DNA of 64,000 nt, taken from Paenarthrobacter nitroguajacolicus (GTDB taxonomy: Bacteria; Actinomycetota; Actinomycetes; Actinomycetales; Micrococcaceae). The notes beneath the pieces were generated by a model. It had not been told where the DNA came from, did no database searches, and worked only from the letters and a program-made list of their open reading frames with translations. This document shows positions 42,163 to 51,774 of this stretch, piece by piece (positions within the stretch are counted from its first letter, which is position 1; each line of letters opens with the position of its first letter). The stretch lies in the NCBI RefSeq assembly GCF_007786235.1, contig NZ_VNFK01000007.1:147085-211084 (forward strand), given 5' to 3'. Position numbers and translations under genes: made by a program.

Positions 42163-43617
42163 TTAGGCGACCGCGACGGCGGCGGGCCGCTCAGTCTTGA
42201 GGGTCCGGCGGAGTTGGGGCGAGGCATCCAGCTTGTCCTGGGCGGCACGGAGCGCGCGGACGGCCAATTCCAGCTGGGCTGGTGGCAGCGTGTAGGGCAC
42301 GCGCATGTAGTGCTCAAAGGCACCCCCCACTCCGAAGCGGGGTCCGGCCGCCAGTCGAACCCCGAAGTCCGGCGCGAGCACCGTTAGGGCCGTGCTGCAC
42401 GGTGAGGGCAGGCGGCACCACACCGTGAGCCCGCCCCGCGGGCGCTCCAGCTCCCATTCCGGCAGATGCTCAGCCAGCAGTCCCAATAGCGATTCCCGAT
42501 TGTGCCGGAGCTCCTCAAGCCGGGCGTCCAACGGCTCGGCGAAGGATCTGACCAGGCGCGCCGCGGCCAGTTGCTCAACTACGGGACCACCCAGGTCCAT
42601 GACGGTCCGCGTTGCGACAAAGCGGGCAATCAGGTCCTCATCTGCCCGGATCCAACCGGTCCGCAGGCCCGCCCAGTGGGACTTGCTCAGCGACCCTATC
42701 GAAACCACCGCGGAACCGAAGGCCGACATCGGCGCGGTACGGACGCCGTCGAGGTTCAACCCCCGCAATGTCTCATCAACCACCAGTACCGTGCCCGCGG
42801 AAGCGGCTGCGCGCACCAGCCGTCGGCGCTGCAAATCTGACATGATGCGCCCGGTGGGGTTGTGGAAGTCCGGAACGAGGTAGGCCATGGCGGGCCGTTG
42901 GTGGTTCATCAGGGCCACCATGGCATCGATGTCCCAAGCCGGTGATGTGCCGGCGGGCAGTGCAACAGGCAGGGGTTTGCATCCTGCGGCGCGGATCGCG
43001 TCCAGGGCGTTGGGGTAGGTGGGATGCTCCACCATCACCCGGTCCTGCTTGCCGGCGAGGGCGCGCAGCACGATGTTGAGGGCATGCTGCGCGCCGGAGG
43101 TGACCAGGACCTGCTCGGGTGTGGTGGGGACCCCCTCCGCGGTGTACTTGTGGGCGATTGCTTCGCGAAGGGCCGGCACTCCCACTGCGTCGTATCCGAA
43201 TCCCGGCAGGAGCGCAGGCAGTTCGGTCAGGGCGTCCGCGAAGGCCCGGTGCACTACCTCGCCCGCTGCGGACAACGACGCGTACGCCAGATCCAGGAGC
43301 CCCTCCGGGGCGGCGAGGCCCGGCATGCTGGCGGGCGCGGTACGGTGCGGAATGCAAGTCCGGCCCCGGCTGCCCTGACCGGCGGTGAGGAAGCCCTGCT
43401 CACGCAGGTTCGCATAGGCGGCGGTAACGGTGGTCCGGCTGAGGCCAAGTGTCTGCGCCAGCGACCGCTCGCTGGGCAGAGCGACGTCCAGCGGGATGCG
43501 GCCATCCATCACCAGCAAACGTACGACGTCGGCCAACTCGCGGTAAGCGGGCAGGGCACCGGAGTTCCAGGAGCCCAGAAGGCGGACGAGTGCTGTGGGA
43601 TTCAATGAGCCGGGCAT
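42163..43617 (-). CDS. yczR: MocR-type PLP-dependent regulator, YczR group
   Basis: 484-aa GntR/aminotransferase fusion. N-terminal winged helix (residues about 25-90: LPAYRELADVVRLLVMDGRI, LPSERSLAQTLGLSRTTVTAAYANL), then a fold-type I aminotransferase-like domain with VTSGAQHALNIVLRALAG, YLVPDFHNPTGRIMSD, VVDETLRGLNLDG and the PLP Lys in SIGSLSKSHWAGLRTGW. It is divergent from a YczE-type membrane protein, the neighbour typical of the YczR subgroup, so it should control that gene through the palindrome at 43625-43649. Confidence 0.88.
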   Translation of the reverse strand: MPGSLNPTALVRLLGSWNSGALPAYRELADVVRLLVMDGRIPLDVALPSERSLAQTLGLSRTTVTAAYANLREQGFLTAGQGSRGRTCIPHRTAPASMPGLAAPEGLLDLAYASLSAAGEVVHRAFADALTELPALLPGFGYDAVGVPALREAIAHKYTAEGVPTTPEQVLVTSGAQHALNIVLRALAGKQDRVMVEHPTYPNALDAIRAAGCKPLPVALPAGTSPAWDIDAMVALMNHQRPAMAYLVPDFHNPTGRIMSDLQRRRLVRAAASAGTVLVVDETLRGLNLDGVRTAPMSAFGSAVVSIGSLSKSHWAGLRTGWIRADEDLIARFVATRTVMDLGGPVVEQLAAARLVRSFAEPLDARLEELRHNRESLLGLLAEHLPEWELERPRGGLTVWCRLPSPCSTALTVLAPDFGVRLAAGPRFGVGGAFEHYMRVPYTLPPAQLELAVRALRAAQDKLDASPQLRRTLKTERPAAVAVA

Positions 43618-43624
43618 AAGACCA

Positions 43625-43649
43625 GTATTCCAAACTGGCTATGGAATAC
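43625..43649. promoter_or_regulatory. Candidate YczR operator
   Basis: GTATTCCA and TGGAATAC form perfect 8-bp arms around a 9-bp centre, in the 61-bp gap between the divergent MocR and YczE genes. CCAGT/ACTGG half-sites lie alongside (43622-43638 and 43653-43658), giving a mixed direct/inverted pattern like that known for MocR binding sites. Confidence 0.6.
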
Positions 43650-43678
43650 AAGGCCAGTTCTCTTGGAAGATGTAGTTC

Positions 43679-44308
43679 ATGATGACCCGAAGAATCACAC
43701 AACTCCTGATCGGCCTCGCAATGTATGGCATCTCCTTGGCCATGTTCATCCGGGCCGGCCTTGGCTTGGACCCCTGGGATGTGTTCCACCAAGGGGTGTC
43801 CGAAAAAACCGGGTTCAGCATCGGCGTTGTGGTGATCGCGGTCAGCTTCCTGGTTCTCCTCCTATGGATCCCCTTGCGGCAGATGCCAGGCATCGGGACC
43901 ATCGCCAACGCAGTGCTGGTGGGCCTATTCGCCGACCTCGGCCTTTGGCTCATTCCGGAGTTCTCCCACCTCGGCGGACAGATCGCCATGTTGGCCGGGG
44001 CCGTGATCCTCAACGGCATCGCCTCCGCCTGCTACATCGGTGCCCGCTTGGGCCCCGGTGCCCGGGACGGGCTCATGACGGGTCTGGTTCGGCGGACAGG
44101 TTGGTCCGTGCGGTTGGTTCGTACCGGCATCGAAGTGGTTGTCCTGGCCGTGGGCTTCCTCCTGGGCGGGTCCGTGGGCGTGGGCACTGTGGTGTACGCC
44201 CTCGCGATCGGGCCCATCGTGCAGGTCCTGCTGCCGAAATTCATGGTGCCGGAACGGTCAAAGGGAACGGCCCCCACGGAAGCCGTGGAGGCCGCAACCG
44301 CCGCCTAG
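43679..44308 (+). CDS. yczE: YczE/YyaS/YitT-family membrane protein
   Basis: 209-aa protein with five to six TM segments. The N-terminus QLLIGLAMYGISLAMFIRAGLGLDPWDVFHQGVS region (residues 7-40) and GARLGPGARDGLMTGLVRRTG are typical of the YczE group. In Bacillus YczE affects a peptide-synthetase product, but the molecular role is unknown. Divergently paired with the MocR gene. Tandem ATGs at 43679 and 43682; GGAAGA lies upstream. Convergent with the Nei-type gene, 6-bp gap. Confidence 0.85.
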   Translation: MMTRRITQLLIGLAMYGISLAMFIRAGLGLDPWDVFHQGVSEKTGFSIGVVVIAVSFLVLLLWIPLRQMPGIGTIANAVLVGLFADLGLWLIPEFSHLGGQIAMLAGAVILNGIASACYIGARLGPGARDGLMTGLVRRTGWSVRLVRTGIEVVVLAVGFLLGGSVGVGTVVYALAIGPIVQVLLPKFMVPERSKGTAPTEAVEAATAA

Positions 44309-44314
44309 CGGCGC

Positions 44315-45151
44315 CTAGGGAGAGGGAGCCGGTTGGCAACGCGGGCAAAAGTAGATGTCCCGTTCCTCGGTTCCATCCGGGCCGGCCAGCAGGCCACGGC
44401 GGATCGTGGCACCGCACCGCCTGCATGGTTGGCGTTCCCGGCCGTAAACCCAGTACCCGGGACGCAGGGCTCGTGGGCCCAGTGTGGTGCGGCGGCCAGG
44501 TCCAAGGTTTTCGCCCAGGAGGCGTTTGGCGTCGGTGACGGTCTTGGCCAGGTCCGGGACGTCTCCGACAGGCAGGGCCGGGTGGATGCCGGACAGGAAA
44601 CAGGCCTCGCAGCGGTAAATGTTGCCGATCCCTGCCAGTTTCCGCTGGTCCAGCAAGGCGAAGCCGACCGTAACGTCCGGCTCGGCCCGGAGTCTGCGGA
44701 GTGCTTCCTCTTCGTCCCAGTCCGGGCCGAGCAGGTCCGGCCCCAAGTGTCCTACCACCTTGTTTTCCTCCGCCGTGGGCACTACTTCCAGGATGCCCAA
44801 CGAGAATCCGACGGCGTCGGCGGTACTCGTCCGAAGGACACATCGTGCCGTGTGGCCGGGCTTGGTCCAACGACCACCGGGCTGGTAGATCATCCAGTTG
44901 CCTTCCATTTTCAGGTGGGAGTGGATGGTCAGGGCACGGGGTTTCCTGCTGGCGCCGGGCTCCTCATCAACGGGTCCCGCCAAGCGCATCAGAAGGTGCT
45001 TGCCCCGGGGCACCACCTCGGTGATGGTCCAGCCCGCCAGGTTGAGCGTGGCGAAACGTGGCACGCGGAAGTCCGAAGCGGTGATGATTTTTCCTGCCAA
45101 CGCCTGGTTCAAGCGTGACGCGGCCCGCCAGATGGAATCGCCTTCAGGCAC
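44315..45151 (-). CDS. Fpg/Nei-family DNA glycosylase (Nei2 type)
   Basis: 278-aa DNA glycosylase/AP lyase for oxidised bases. The start must be GTG at 45151, since it gives PEGDSIWRAA with the catalytic Pro directly after the initiator Met and Glu next. Other features: HSHLKMEGNW, KLAGIGNIYRCEACFLSGIHP (H2TH region), and the C-terminal zinc finger CRRCGAT...CPRCQ. The start overlaps the end of lhr by 8 bp, so the two DNA-repair genes are coupled. Confidence 0.9.
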   Translation of the reverse strand: MPEGDSIWRAASRLNQALAGKIITASDFRVPRFATLNLAGWTITEVVPRGKHLLMRLAGPVDEEPGASRKPRALTIHSHLKMEGNWMIYQPGGRWTKPGHTARCVLRTSTADAVGFSLGILEVVPTAEENKVVGHLGPDLLGPDWDEEEALRRLRAEPDVTVGFALLDQRKLAGIGNIYRCEACFLSGIHPALPVGDVPDLAKTVTDAKRLLGENLGPGRRTTLGPRALRPGYWVYGRERQPCRRCGATIRRGLLAGPDGTEERDIYFCPRCQPAPSP

Positions 45152-48100
45152 GGATCCGGAGTCCCTTCGGTGTTGAGTACGCGCCCGCGGCGGCCAAGGC
45201 AACAGCAATAGGTGTCTCAAGGAGATCGTGGCCGTTGACCTTCTCCATGAAGAGCTTGTCCACGGCACCGCGCCGCACCACATCAACCAACGCTTGGGCA
45301 GCAGCTGCCAGCACTGCCTCGTCCTGGCTGAAGGTGAGCAGCGTCTTTCCGCCGCGTTCCACGTAAAGGACCAACGCGCCGTCGACCATCACCACCAGCG
45401 CCCCTGCCTTCCGCCCCGGACGGTGCCCCGATCCGGCGTCCACGGACAGCGCGGGCCAGGGGAGTGCGGCGCCGTAGGGATTGGCAGGGTCTGTTGCCGC
45501 CAGCGCCAACGCCGACGGTTCCGCCTTGGAGATGCGGGCGTCTTCCGTGAAGGACCTCAGCCGGTCCACCGTCGCGGGAACGGCGAACTGGGCCGCTCCG
45601 AGGTGCTCTATGAAGTAACCACGGCGGCACCGGCCAGCCTCTTCGAGCCGGGCCAGGACTTTGTACATCAGCCCGAAGCCCCCAATGATGTTCTCTGCCA
45701 TGACCGAACCGCGGGTGAGCACGCCGTACCTGTCCAGCAGGAGTTCAGCCGTGCCTCGGGCATGGATGGTGGGGTCCAGTTCGGGCGCAGGCAGCGCAGA
45801 CCACCGGCCCACAGCCGACGGTGGTGCGGGTGCGATGCCGCCGCTCACTGAGCCGTACCGTCCGCCGGTGAGACCGGGCGAGCCCAGCAACCCGGTTCCG
45901 TGCGAGCGGCCAAGCCTGCTCATCCGCGGAGTCCTCGCCCTGGGGGCCTTGGCAACTTGCCGGTGGGCCGTCTTGCCGCCGGAGATCATGGCCCGCACGG
46001 GGGCGAAGGTATCGCCGGTGACGCGGCCGGCCCACACCAGGTCCCACAGGGCCGTAACGACGGCGTCGTCGCTGAGCACTGCATCCATGCCGCCTGCCAC
46101 TTCGGTAAGTTGCCGGAAGAAGTAGCCGCCCCCGGCACTGAAGTGCTCAAGGAGCCGCTGCTGCGCGTCGCCCGGTTCAAAGTCAGGGGCGGGATTGAGG
46201 GTCAGTTCTGCGGAATCGGCCACGTGCAGGCTGATCCAGCCGTCGTTCCCCGGCAACGACCCCGCACCGGACCAGAGCAGTTCCCCTGCAGCCATCAGCT
46301 CGTCCAGCATGGCCGGTTTGTAGTCCGCCACCCGGCTTGCCAACACCAGCGGTTCCCAAGCGGAGGCCGGGATAGGCACACCGGAGAGTTGGTCCACGGC
46401 CGTGATGATGCCGTCGAGTCCGCGCAGCGCCTGGCTGCGGGACTTCCCGGGGGCGGTCACGTTCTGCCACGCAGGCAGGAACCGCCCGTAGGCCGCCGTG
46501 TCCACGGGTTCCACTTCCGCTCGCAGCGCTGCGAGCGAACGTCGCCGGAGCTTTCTGAGGACCTCGGCATCGCACCACTCGCTGGACGGCGGAGCGTCAA
46601 GGGTCATAAGTTCCGGTTCAGCAGCCTCAGTGGGTTGCTCCGCGACAGCGTGTGGCCGGAACTCGCCTTCCACTACGCGGCCATCCCCAGCCAGGCGTTT
46701 CAGGGCGGTATTGACGACGGCGACACCCAGTCCCAGCCTTGCCGCTGCCTCAGCTGCCGTGAAGGGCCCGTGGGTTCGGGCGTAGCGGGAAACGAGATCG
46801 CCCAAGGGGTCGCTGACCGGTTCAATGAAGGCCAGCGGAACACCCATGGGCAGCGGTACGCCGATAGCGTCGCGCAACCGGGCCGCGTCCTCAATGGCCG
46901 CAAAACGCTCGACGCCGCCGATGGTCACCTTGAGCGCACGATTGGCTTTCTGCAGGGCTGCGAGGTGGGCTCCGGCGTCGAGGATGCTGCCCGGTGGTGC
47001 GGTCGGGGGCGTGTCCTCCATCTGCTCTGTCGCGTCGAGCTGTTCCGGAGCGTCGGGCTGCGTGCTTGTATCCGGCTGCTGGGCACCCTCGAGCCGCTCA
47101 GCCACCTCTTCAACGCTGAGTGGTCCGAGCAGCCGCAGGAGATCCGCCACCCCCTCCATCCCACGAACTCTTCGGTCCGGGGCGAGGCGCTGAAGCTCCC
47201 GTTCGGTGGAATCGATGACCGCTGCGTCCAGGAGTTCGCGAAGTTCCACGCGGCCCAGGAGTTCGTTGAGGAGCGTCGAGTCCAAGGCCAGCGCGGCGGC
47301 CCGCCGCTCGGCCAGGGGGGAATCGCCCTCGTAGAGGAACTGGGCCACGTACCCGAACAGCAATGACTTAGCGAAGGGGGACGGCTGCTGGGTGGTGGTC
47401 TCCACGATCCGAAGTTCACGCCGCTCAACGGATGCCGCAATGTCTTTCAGCGCGGGCAGATCGTAGACGTCTTGAAGGCATTCGCGCACCGTTTCGAGCA
47501 CGATGGGGAACGACGGGTACTTCCGGGCGACATCCAGCAACTGGGCAGAGCGCTGGCGCTGCTGCCACAGGGGTTGGCGCTTGGCGGGATTCTGGCGGGG
47601 GAGGAGCAGGGCCCTGGAAGCGCACTCGCGGAACCTTGAGGCGAACAGGGCGCTGCCACCGACCTCTGCCGTGACGATTTGCTCGAGTTCCTCGGGGTCG
47701 AAGAGGAACAGCTCAGCTCCGGGTGGTTCGTCTTCCATCATGGGCACGCGCAGGACGATCCCGTCGTCAGCCGCCATGGCCGAGCCGTCCAGGCCGTAGC
47801 GCTGCTGGAGGCGCTGCCCCACGGCGAGGGCCCACGGGGCGTGGACCGGCATGCCGAAGGGACTGTGCAGGACCACTCGCCAGTCTCCGAGTTCATCGTG
47901 GAATCGCTCCACCACCAGGGTCCGGTCACTGGGGACGATCTCCGTGGCTTCTTTTTGCTCCCGGAGGTACTGGAGCAGGTTGCTCGCGGCGAAGGCGTCC
48001 AATCCACTGGCTTGGCAGCGCTCCATGGCGGGAGCCTCGTCGGCAGCCGAAAGTTCCCGAATGAAGGCACCCAAGGCGCGCCCCAGATCCACGGGCCGGC

Positions 48101-50141
48101 CGAGGGAATCACCCTTCCAGAACGGAAGTTTGCCGGGTTGGCCGAAAGCGGGGGACACCAGGACGCGATCATGGGTGATGTCCTCGATCTTCCAACTGGT
48201 GGCACCGAGCGCGAAGACATCGCCCACCCGGGACTCGTAGACCATCTCTTCATCCAGTTCACCAACCCGGCGACCACCCTTGGCAGCGCGGGCAGAGGCT
48301 GTGGGTTCACTGCCGTCCGTACCGGCCGGGGAGGACGAGCCCTCAACTTCTGTGCCGATGATGTACACGCCGAACAACCCACGGTCCGGGATGGTGCCAC
48401 CAGAAGTGACAGCCAGGCGTTGGGCGCCGGGCCGGCCTTCGATGGTTCCAGCGTGCCGGTCCCAGATGATGCGGGGCCTGAGTTCTGCGAATTCGTCCGA
48501 GGGATAGCGTCCGGCCAACAGATCCAAGGTTGCCTCGAACGCTGAGCGGGGCAGGCTCGCAAATGGAGCCGACCGCCGCACCGTGCTGAACCAGTCCTCC
48601 ACGTCAATGCTGCCCAATGCCGTGGCCGCCACGGTTTGTTGGGCCAGGATGTCCAACGGATTGGCAGGGATGCTCAGGCGCTCGATCTGCCCGCTGAGCA
48701 TGCGTTCCACGGTGACGCTGGTGTGGAGAAGATCAGCGCGATGCTTGGGGAACAGCACGCCCTCGGAGATTTCGCCCACCTGGTGACCGGCACGCCCCAC
48801 ACGCTGGAGGCCGCTGGCCACCGAGGGAGGCGACTCCACCTGGACCACCAGGTCCACGGCTCCCATGTCGATGCCCAGTTCCAGGGATGAGGTAGCAACC
48901 ACGCAGCGCAGCCGGCCGGACTTGAGGTCGTCCTCGATCATGGCCCGTTGGTCCTTGGAGACCGAACCGTGGTGCGCGCGGGCCAGCACGGGGTCCGCAC
49001 CAGTGGTGCTGCCGGCCTGGGCCATCATGTGTGCTGGCGTTGCCGTGGAGGCGGGGACGGCTGGCGCCGGAACGCCGGCGTTCGACTCGGGGGAAGCCCA
49101 CTCGCCACCGCCCACCGCCATCAGTTGGCGTTCGGCATAGATTTCGTTCAACCGGGCGGTCAGGCGCTCAGAGAGTCGACGGGAGTTGGCGAAAACGATG
49201 GTGGACTGCTTGGACAGGACCAGATCGACGATCTGTTCCTCCACATGCGGCCAGATGGACGCCTGGGGCTGCAACCCGGAGGCCGGGCCGGAATCGAACG
49301 CGCCGGCAGCACCCTGCAGGTCCGACATGTCCTCTACAGGCACAGTGACGGTGAGGTTCCAGTTCTTCTTGGACGGCGGAGCGACAATCTCCACAGGAGC
49401 CTGTCCAGCCAGGAACTGTGCCACGAGTTCGCGCGGCTGCACCGTGGCCGACAGTCCAATGCGCTGTGCCGGCTTGGGCAGGAGGGCGTCGAGCCGTTCC
49501 AAGGAGACGGCCAAGTGTGCGCCGCGCTTGGTTCCCGCGACAGCGTGAACCTCATCAATGATGATCGTGTCTACTTCGCTGAGGGTTTCCCGGGCGCGGG
49601 ACGTCAGCATAAGGAACAGGGATTCCGGGGTGGTAATGAGGATATCCGGTGGGTTGGTCAACAGCGTTCGGCGATCTGCCGCCGTCGTATCTCCGGAGCG
49701 GACACCCACCGTCACCAGCGGTGCCGGTAACCCCAGCCGCTTGGCGGTTTGGGTGATGCCGATCAGGGGCGCACGGAGGTTGCGCTCAACGTCCACGCCC
49801 AGCGCCTTCAGCGGCGAGATATAGAGGACGCGGGTTTTGGTCTTGGGGCGTTTGGCTCGGCCCTTCCCGTTGGCTGGCACTGTCTCGAGCCCCGGCAGCG
49901 TGTCGGTCGGCCTGGCATGCAGCCTGTCCAGTGCCCAGAGGAAGGCAGCGAGGGTCTTACCCGAACCAGTGGGCGCCACAACAAGGGCATGCGAGCCCGA
50001 GGAGATCGCGTTCCAGGCGCCGTCCTGGGCGGGCGTGGGCTCGGAGAAAGCGCCGAGGAACCATTCCCTGGTTGCCTGGCTGAAACGGCTGATGGCGCCA
50101 TCCGGCGCCTGCGGCTCCTGCATCCCTCCATCATGCCCCAC
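45144..50141 (-). CDS. lhr: Lhr-type ATP-dependent helicase (full length)
   Basis: About 1660-aa superfamily 2 helicase. N-terminal core: LVVAPTGSGKTLAAFLWALD (Walker A), TIIIDEVHAVAGTKRGAHLAV (DEVH), GLSATVQPRE, VVATSSLELGIDMGAVDLVVQ and QRVGRAGHQVGE. Then winged-helix and Lhr beta-sheet parts and a long C-terminal extension (from about residue 870) ending in a crosslink-type winged-helix domain. Lhr translocates 3' to 5' on DNA and acts in repair, often next to a glycosylase gene as here. The first start is GTG at 50141; ATG at 50123 is an alternative, though GGAGGG abuts it directly. Confidence 0.93.
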   Translation of the reverse strand: MGHDGGMQEPQAPDGAISRFSQATREWFLGAFSEPTPAQDGAWNAISSGSHALVVAPTGSGKTLAAFLWALDRLHARPTDTLPGLETVPANGKGRAKRPKTKTRVLYISPLKALGVDVERNLRAPLIGITQTAKRLGLPAPLVTVGVRSGDTTAADRRTLLTNPPDILITTPESLFLMLTSRARETLSEVDTIIIDEVHAVAGTKRGAHLAVSLERLDALLPKPAQRIGLSATVQPRELVAQFLAGQAPVEIVAPPSKKNWNLTVTVPVEDMSDLQGAAGAFDSGPASGLQPQASIWPHVEEQIVDLVLSKQSTIVFANSRRLSERLTARLNEIYAERQLMAVGGGEWASPESNAGVPAPAVPASTATPAHMMAQAGSTTGADPVLARAHHGSVSKDQRAMIEDDLKSGRLRCVVATSSLELGIDMGAVDLVVQVESPPSVASGLQRVGRAGHQVGEISEGVLFPKHRADLLHTSVTVERMLSGQIERLSIPANPLDILAQQTVAATALGSIDVEDWFSTVRRSAPFASLPRSAFEATLDLLAGRYPSDEFAELRPRIIWDRHAGTIEGRPGAQRLAVTSGGTIPDRGLFGVYIIGTEVEGSSSPAGTDGSEPTASARAAKGGRRVGELDEEMVYESRVGDVFALGATSWKIEDITHDRVLVSPAFGQPGKLPFWKGDSLGRPVDLGRALGAFIRELSAADEAPAMERCQASGLDAFAASNLLQYLREQKEATEIVPSDRTLVVERFHDELGDWRVVLHSPFGMPVHAPWALAVGQRLQQRYGLDGSAMAADDGIVLRVPMMEDEPPGAELFLFDPEELEQIVTAEVGGSALFASRFRECASRALLLPRQNPAKRQPLWQQRQRSAQLLDVARKYPSFPIVLETVRECLQDVYDLPALKDIAASVERRELRIVETTTQQPSPFAKSLLFGYVAQFLYEGDSPLAERRAAALALDSTLLNELLGRVELRELLDAAVIDSTERELQRLAPDRRVRGMEGVADLLRLLGPLSVEEVAERLEGAQQPDTSTQPDAPEQLDATEQMEDTPPTAPPGSILDAGAHLAALQKANRALKVTIGGVERFAAIEDAARLRDAIGVPLPMGVPLAFIEPVSDPLGDLVSRYARTHGPFTAAEAAARLGLGVAVVNTALKRLAGDGRVVEGEFRPHAVAEQPTEAAEPELMTLDAPPSSEWCDAEVLRKLRRRSLAALRAEVEPVDTAAYGRFLPAWQNVTAPGKSRSQALRGLDGIITAVDQLSGVPIPASAWEPLVLASRVADYKPAMLDELMAAGELLWSGAGSLPGNDGWISLHVADSAELTLNPAPDFEPGDAQQRLLEHFSAGGGYFFRQLTEVAGGMDAVLSDDAVVTALWDLVWAGRVTGDTFAPVRAMISGGKTAHRQVAKAPRARTPRMSRLGRSHGTGLLGSPGLTGGRYGSVSGGIAPAPPSAVGRWSALPAPELDPTIHARGTAELLLDRYGVLTRGSVMAENIIGGFGLMYKVLARLEEAGRCRRGYFIEHLGAAQFAVPATVDRLRSFTEDARISKAEPSALALAATDPANPYGAALPWPALSVDAGSGHRPGRKAGALVVMVDGALVLYVERGGKTLLTFSQDEAVLAAAAQALVDVVRRGAVDKLFMEKVNGHDLLETPIAVALAAAGAYSTPKGLRIRA

Positions 50142-50178
50142 GGCCCCGACAGAATAAGCCGGAGCCGTGGGCCGAAGG

Positions 50179-50811
50179 TCAAACGGCCTGGAAAGCGGTG
50201 ATGGTCAGGAGCTTGATGCCGGCATTGCTGCACGCGTCGTGAGGTTCGGCGACGAAGAGCGACGCTGTGTCGTTCGGCGGGTAGATCCGGAATCCTGCTG
50301 CAGGGACCTTGGTGCAATCGCCGTAGTTACCGGCTTGCGTGTACCGGATTTCGGCCCAGGCAGACTTGCCCGGTGCCAGCTCAATTTTGGTGACCGGGGT
50401 GGTGGTTTCGCGGGTCGCCGGTTCGCCGATGGGTTCGCCACTGGAATCGGCGGTCAGGGAGACGCCGGCGAAGCCTTCCAGTACGCACGGCGTGGTCCCG
50501 GAGTTGGTCAGGATCAACTTCTCGTAGATGCTGCCTGCTGCGCCGCCGCCGGTCGCATCGGTGGCCGCTGTCAGCGACGCCGCCTTGCACAGGGCTGGAG
50601 CGGCGGGCGCTGCCGACGTTGCCGTTGCGGACGGTGATGGTTGCGTGGTGGCCGTTTCAGAAGGAGAGGCCGATGCCGACGGGGATGAAGAAGTCGGCGG
50701 TGCGCTGCTGGTTCCTGAAGGGCTGGGGCTTGGCCCACACGCTGCAAGAAGCAGCAGTGAAGCGGCTGCCGTCGTCGTCACAAGGCCGGTTTTGATGCGC
50801 TGAGTCCACAT
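50179..50811 (-). CDS. DUF4232-type lipoprotein
   Basis: 210-aa exported lipoprotein. Signal peptide with lipobox LLLLAAC (residues about 20-26), then a Ser/Pro/Thr-rich linker, then a beta-rich domain with paired Cys (LTNSGTTPCVLEGFAGVSLTAD; DCTKVPAAGFRIYPP; HDACSNAG) typical of DUF4232. Function unknown; such proteins are common outer-face lipoproteins in actinobacteria. ATG at 50811 chosen to give a normal signal peptide. Confidence 0.83.
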   Translation of the reverse strand: MWTQRIKTGLVTTTAAASLLLLAACGPSPSPSGTSSAPPTSSSPSASASPSETATTQPSPSATATSAAPAAPALCKAASLTAATDATGGGAAGSIYEKLILTNSGTTPCVLEGFAGVSLTADSSGEPIGEPATRETTTPVTKIELAPGKSAWAEIRYTQAGNYGDCTKVPAAGFRIYPPNDTASLFVAEPHDACSNAGIKLLTITAFQAV

Positions 50812-50871
50812 GGGCACCAGCCTTGCGGCGCGTGTGACGCGAGTCAATTCAGCCACGGCCGTGACGGCGGA

Positions 50872-50905
50872 TTGGCGCCCGGATCGTGATCTTCCGGGCG
50901 CCCAA
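50872..50905. terminator. Strong GC hairpin after ycnI-like gene
   Basis: GGCGCCCGGA (50874-50883) and TCCGGGCGCC (50893-50902) pair perfectly around a 9-nt loop, flanked by TTG and CAA that extend the stem with one bulge. It lies 11 bp past the stop of the leftward YcnI-like gene, a probable intrinsic terminator, although no long T-run follows. Confidence 0.65.
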
Positions 50906-50915
50906 CCTTCCTCTG

Positions 50916-51653
50916 CTACTTGGTGGTGGCCTTGGCCGGGGCAGGCTTGGCGGAGCGGCTGCGGAAGAACGCCGCGCCACCGAGCCCAAGGCCCGCGATG
51001 CCCGCGATCAGGCCGGCCCAGCTCCGGGCCTGCGACCCGTCGTCGGTGACGGCAGCCGCCTGCACCGTGGACACGGTGGATGCCGCGTGGTGGTCGCCCG
51101 CTGCGTCGGCCGGGGTGATGGCGATGGCCGGCGCCGGCGACTTCAGGTCATCCTCGCTCTGGCCATCCTTGGGGATCTCGATCCAGTCCGTCTTGCCCGT
51201 TTCGCAGGTCTGGTACGTGGGGAAATAGATGGTCTTACCGGCGGCGTCCGGCAGCTTTACCGAGAGGACCAAGGCATCGCGCATGTGCGGATCCAGTGGC
51301 GCCTTGGCCGTGTACACGATCTGGCTGGTGCGCTTGGTGATGGATGTGCCGTCTTCCAGCTTCTTGGGTTCAGGCAGGTTCTCTGTGACTTTCTCCACCG
51401 TCCAGTTGGCGTTCACGGTGGGGGTTGCGTCGGTCAGTTCCTCGGGAAGGCTGATGGCCACTTTTGTGGTGCCGGATGTGCCGCAGCCGTGGGGTACACC
51501 GAAGGTCAGCAGCGCATACGAGTTCGCCGCGGTCTTGTTGGGATCGACGGAAACGTGCGCTGACGCGCCGGCGATGCCGGCCATCATCAGGGCTGCGGTT
51601 CCACCGGCAACGGCGGTGGCGGACAGGGTGCGACGGAGCGAGGACTTCTTCAT
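50916..51653 (-). CDS. ycnI: YcnI-family copper-binding membrane protein (DUF1775)
   Basis: 245-aa exported protein. Signal peptide ends at ASA followed by HVSVDPNKTAANSYALLTFGVPHGC: the mature N-terminal His is the copper-brace ligand known for YcnI. Then a cupredoxin-like DUF1775 domain (VAISLPEEL, IPKDGQSE), and a C-terminal TM helix (AGLIAGIAGLGLGGAAFF) with a short basic tail. Likely binds Cu(II) at the outer face of the membrane. AAAGG precedes the ATG. The membrane protein at 51775-52395 lies upstream on the same strand. Confidence 0.88.
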   Translation of the reverse strand: MKKSSLRRTLSATAVAGGTAALMMAGIAGASAHVSVDPNKTAANSYALLTFGVPHGCGTSGTTKVAISLPEELTDATPTVNANWTVEKVTENLPEPKKLEDGTSITKRTSQIVYTAKAPLDPHMRDALVLSVKLPDAAGKTIYFPTYQTCETGKTDWIEIPKDGQSEDDLKSPAPAIAITPADAAGDHHAASTVSTVQAAAVTDDGSQARSWAGLIAGIAGLGLGGAAFFRSRSAKPAPAKATTK

Positions 51654-51774
51654 GGGATTGCCTTTCGGGGGCGCCAAATGAGGGCGCGGGGGTACGGGTT
51701 TGGGCCCGTCACCTTGCAAAGGCTTGTGCTGGCTTTGCAGCTTTGGTGCTTTGCAGCTTTGGTGCCGGGCGGAA

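Noticed and set aside
47432..48607. Long antisense ORFs inside lhr and inside the coiled-coil and ATPase genes
   Set aside because: High-GC codon bias creates open shadow frames; they show no domain pattern and lie opposite clear genes.
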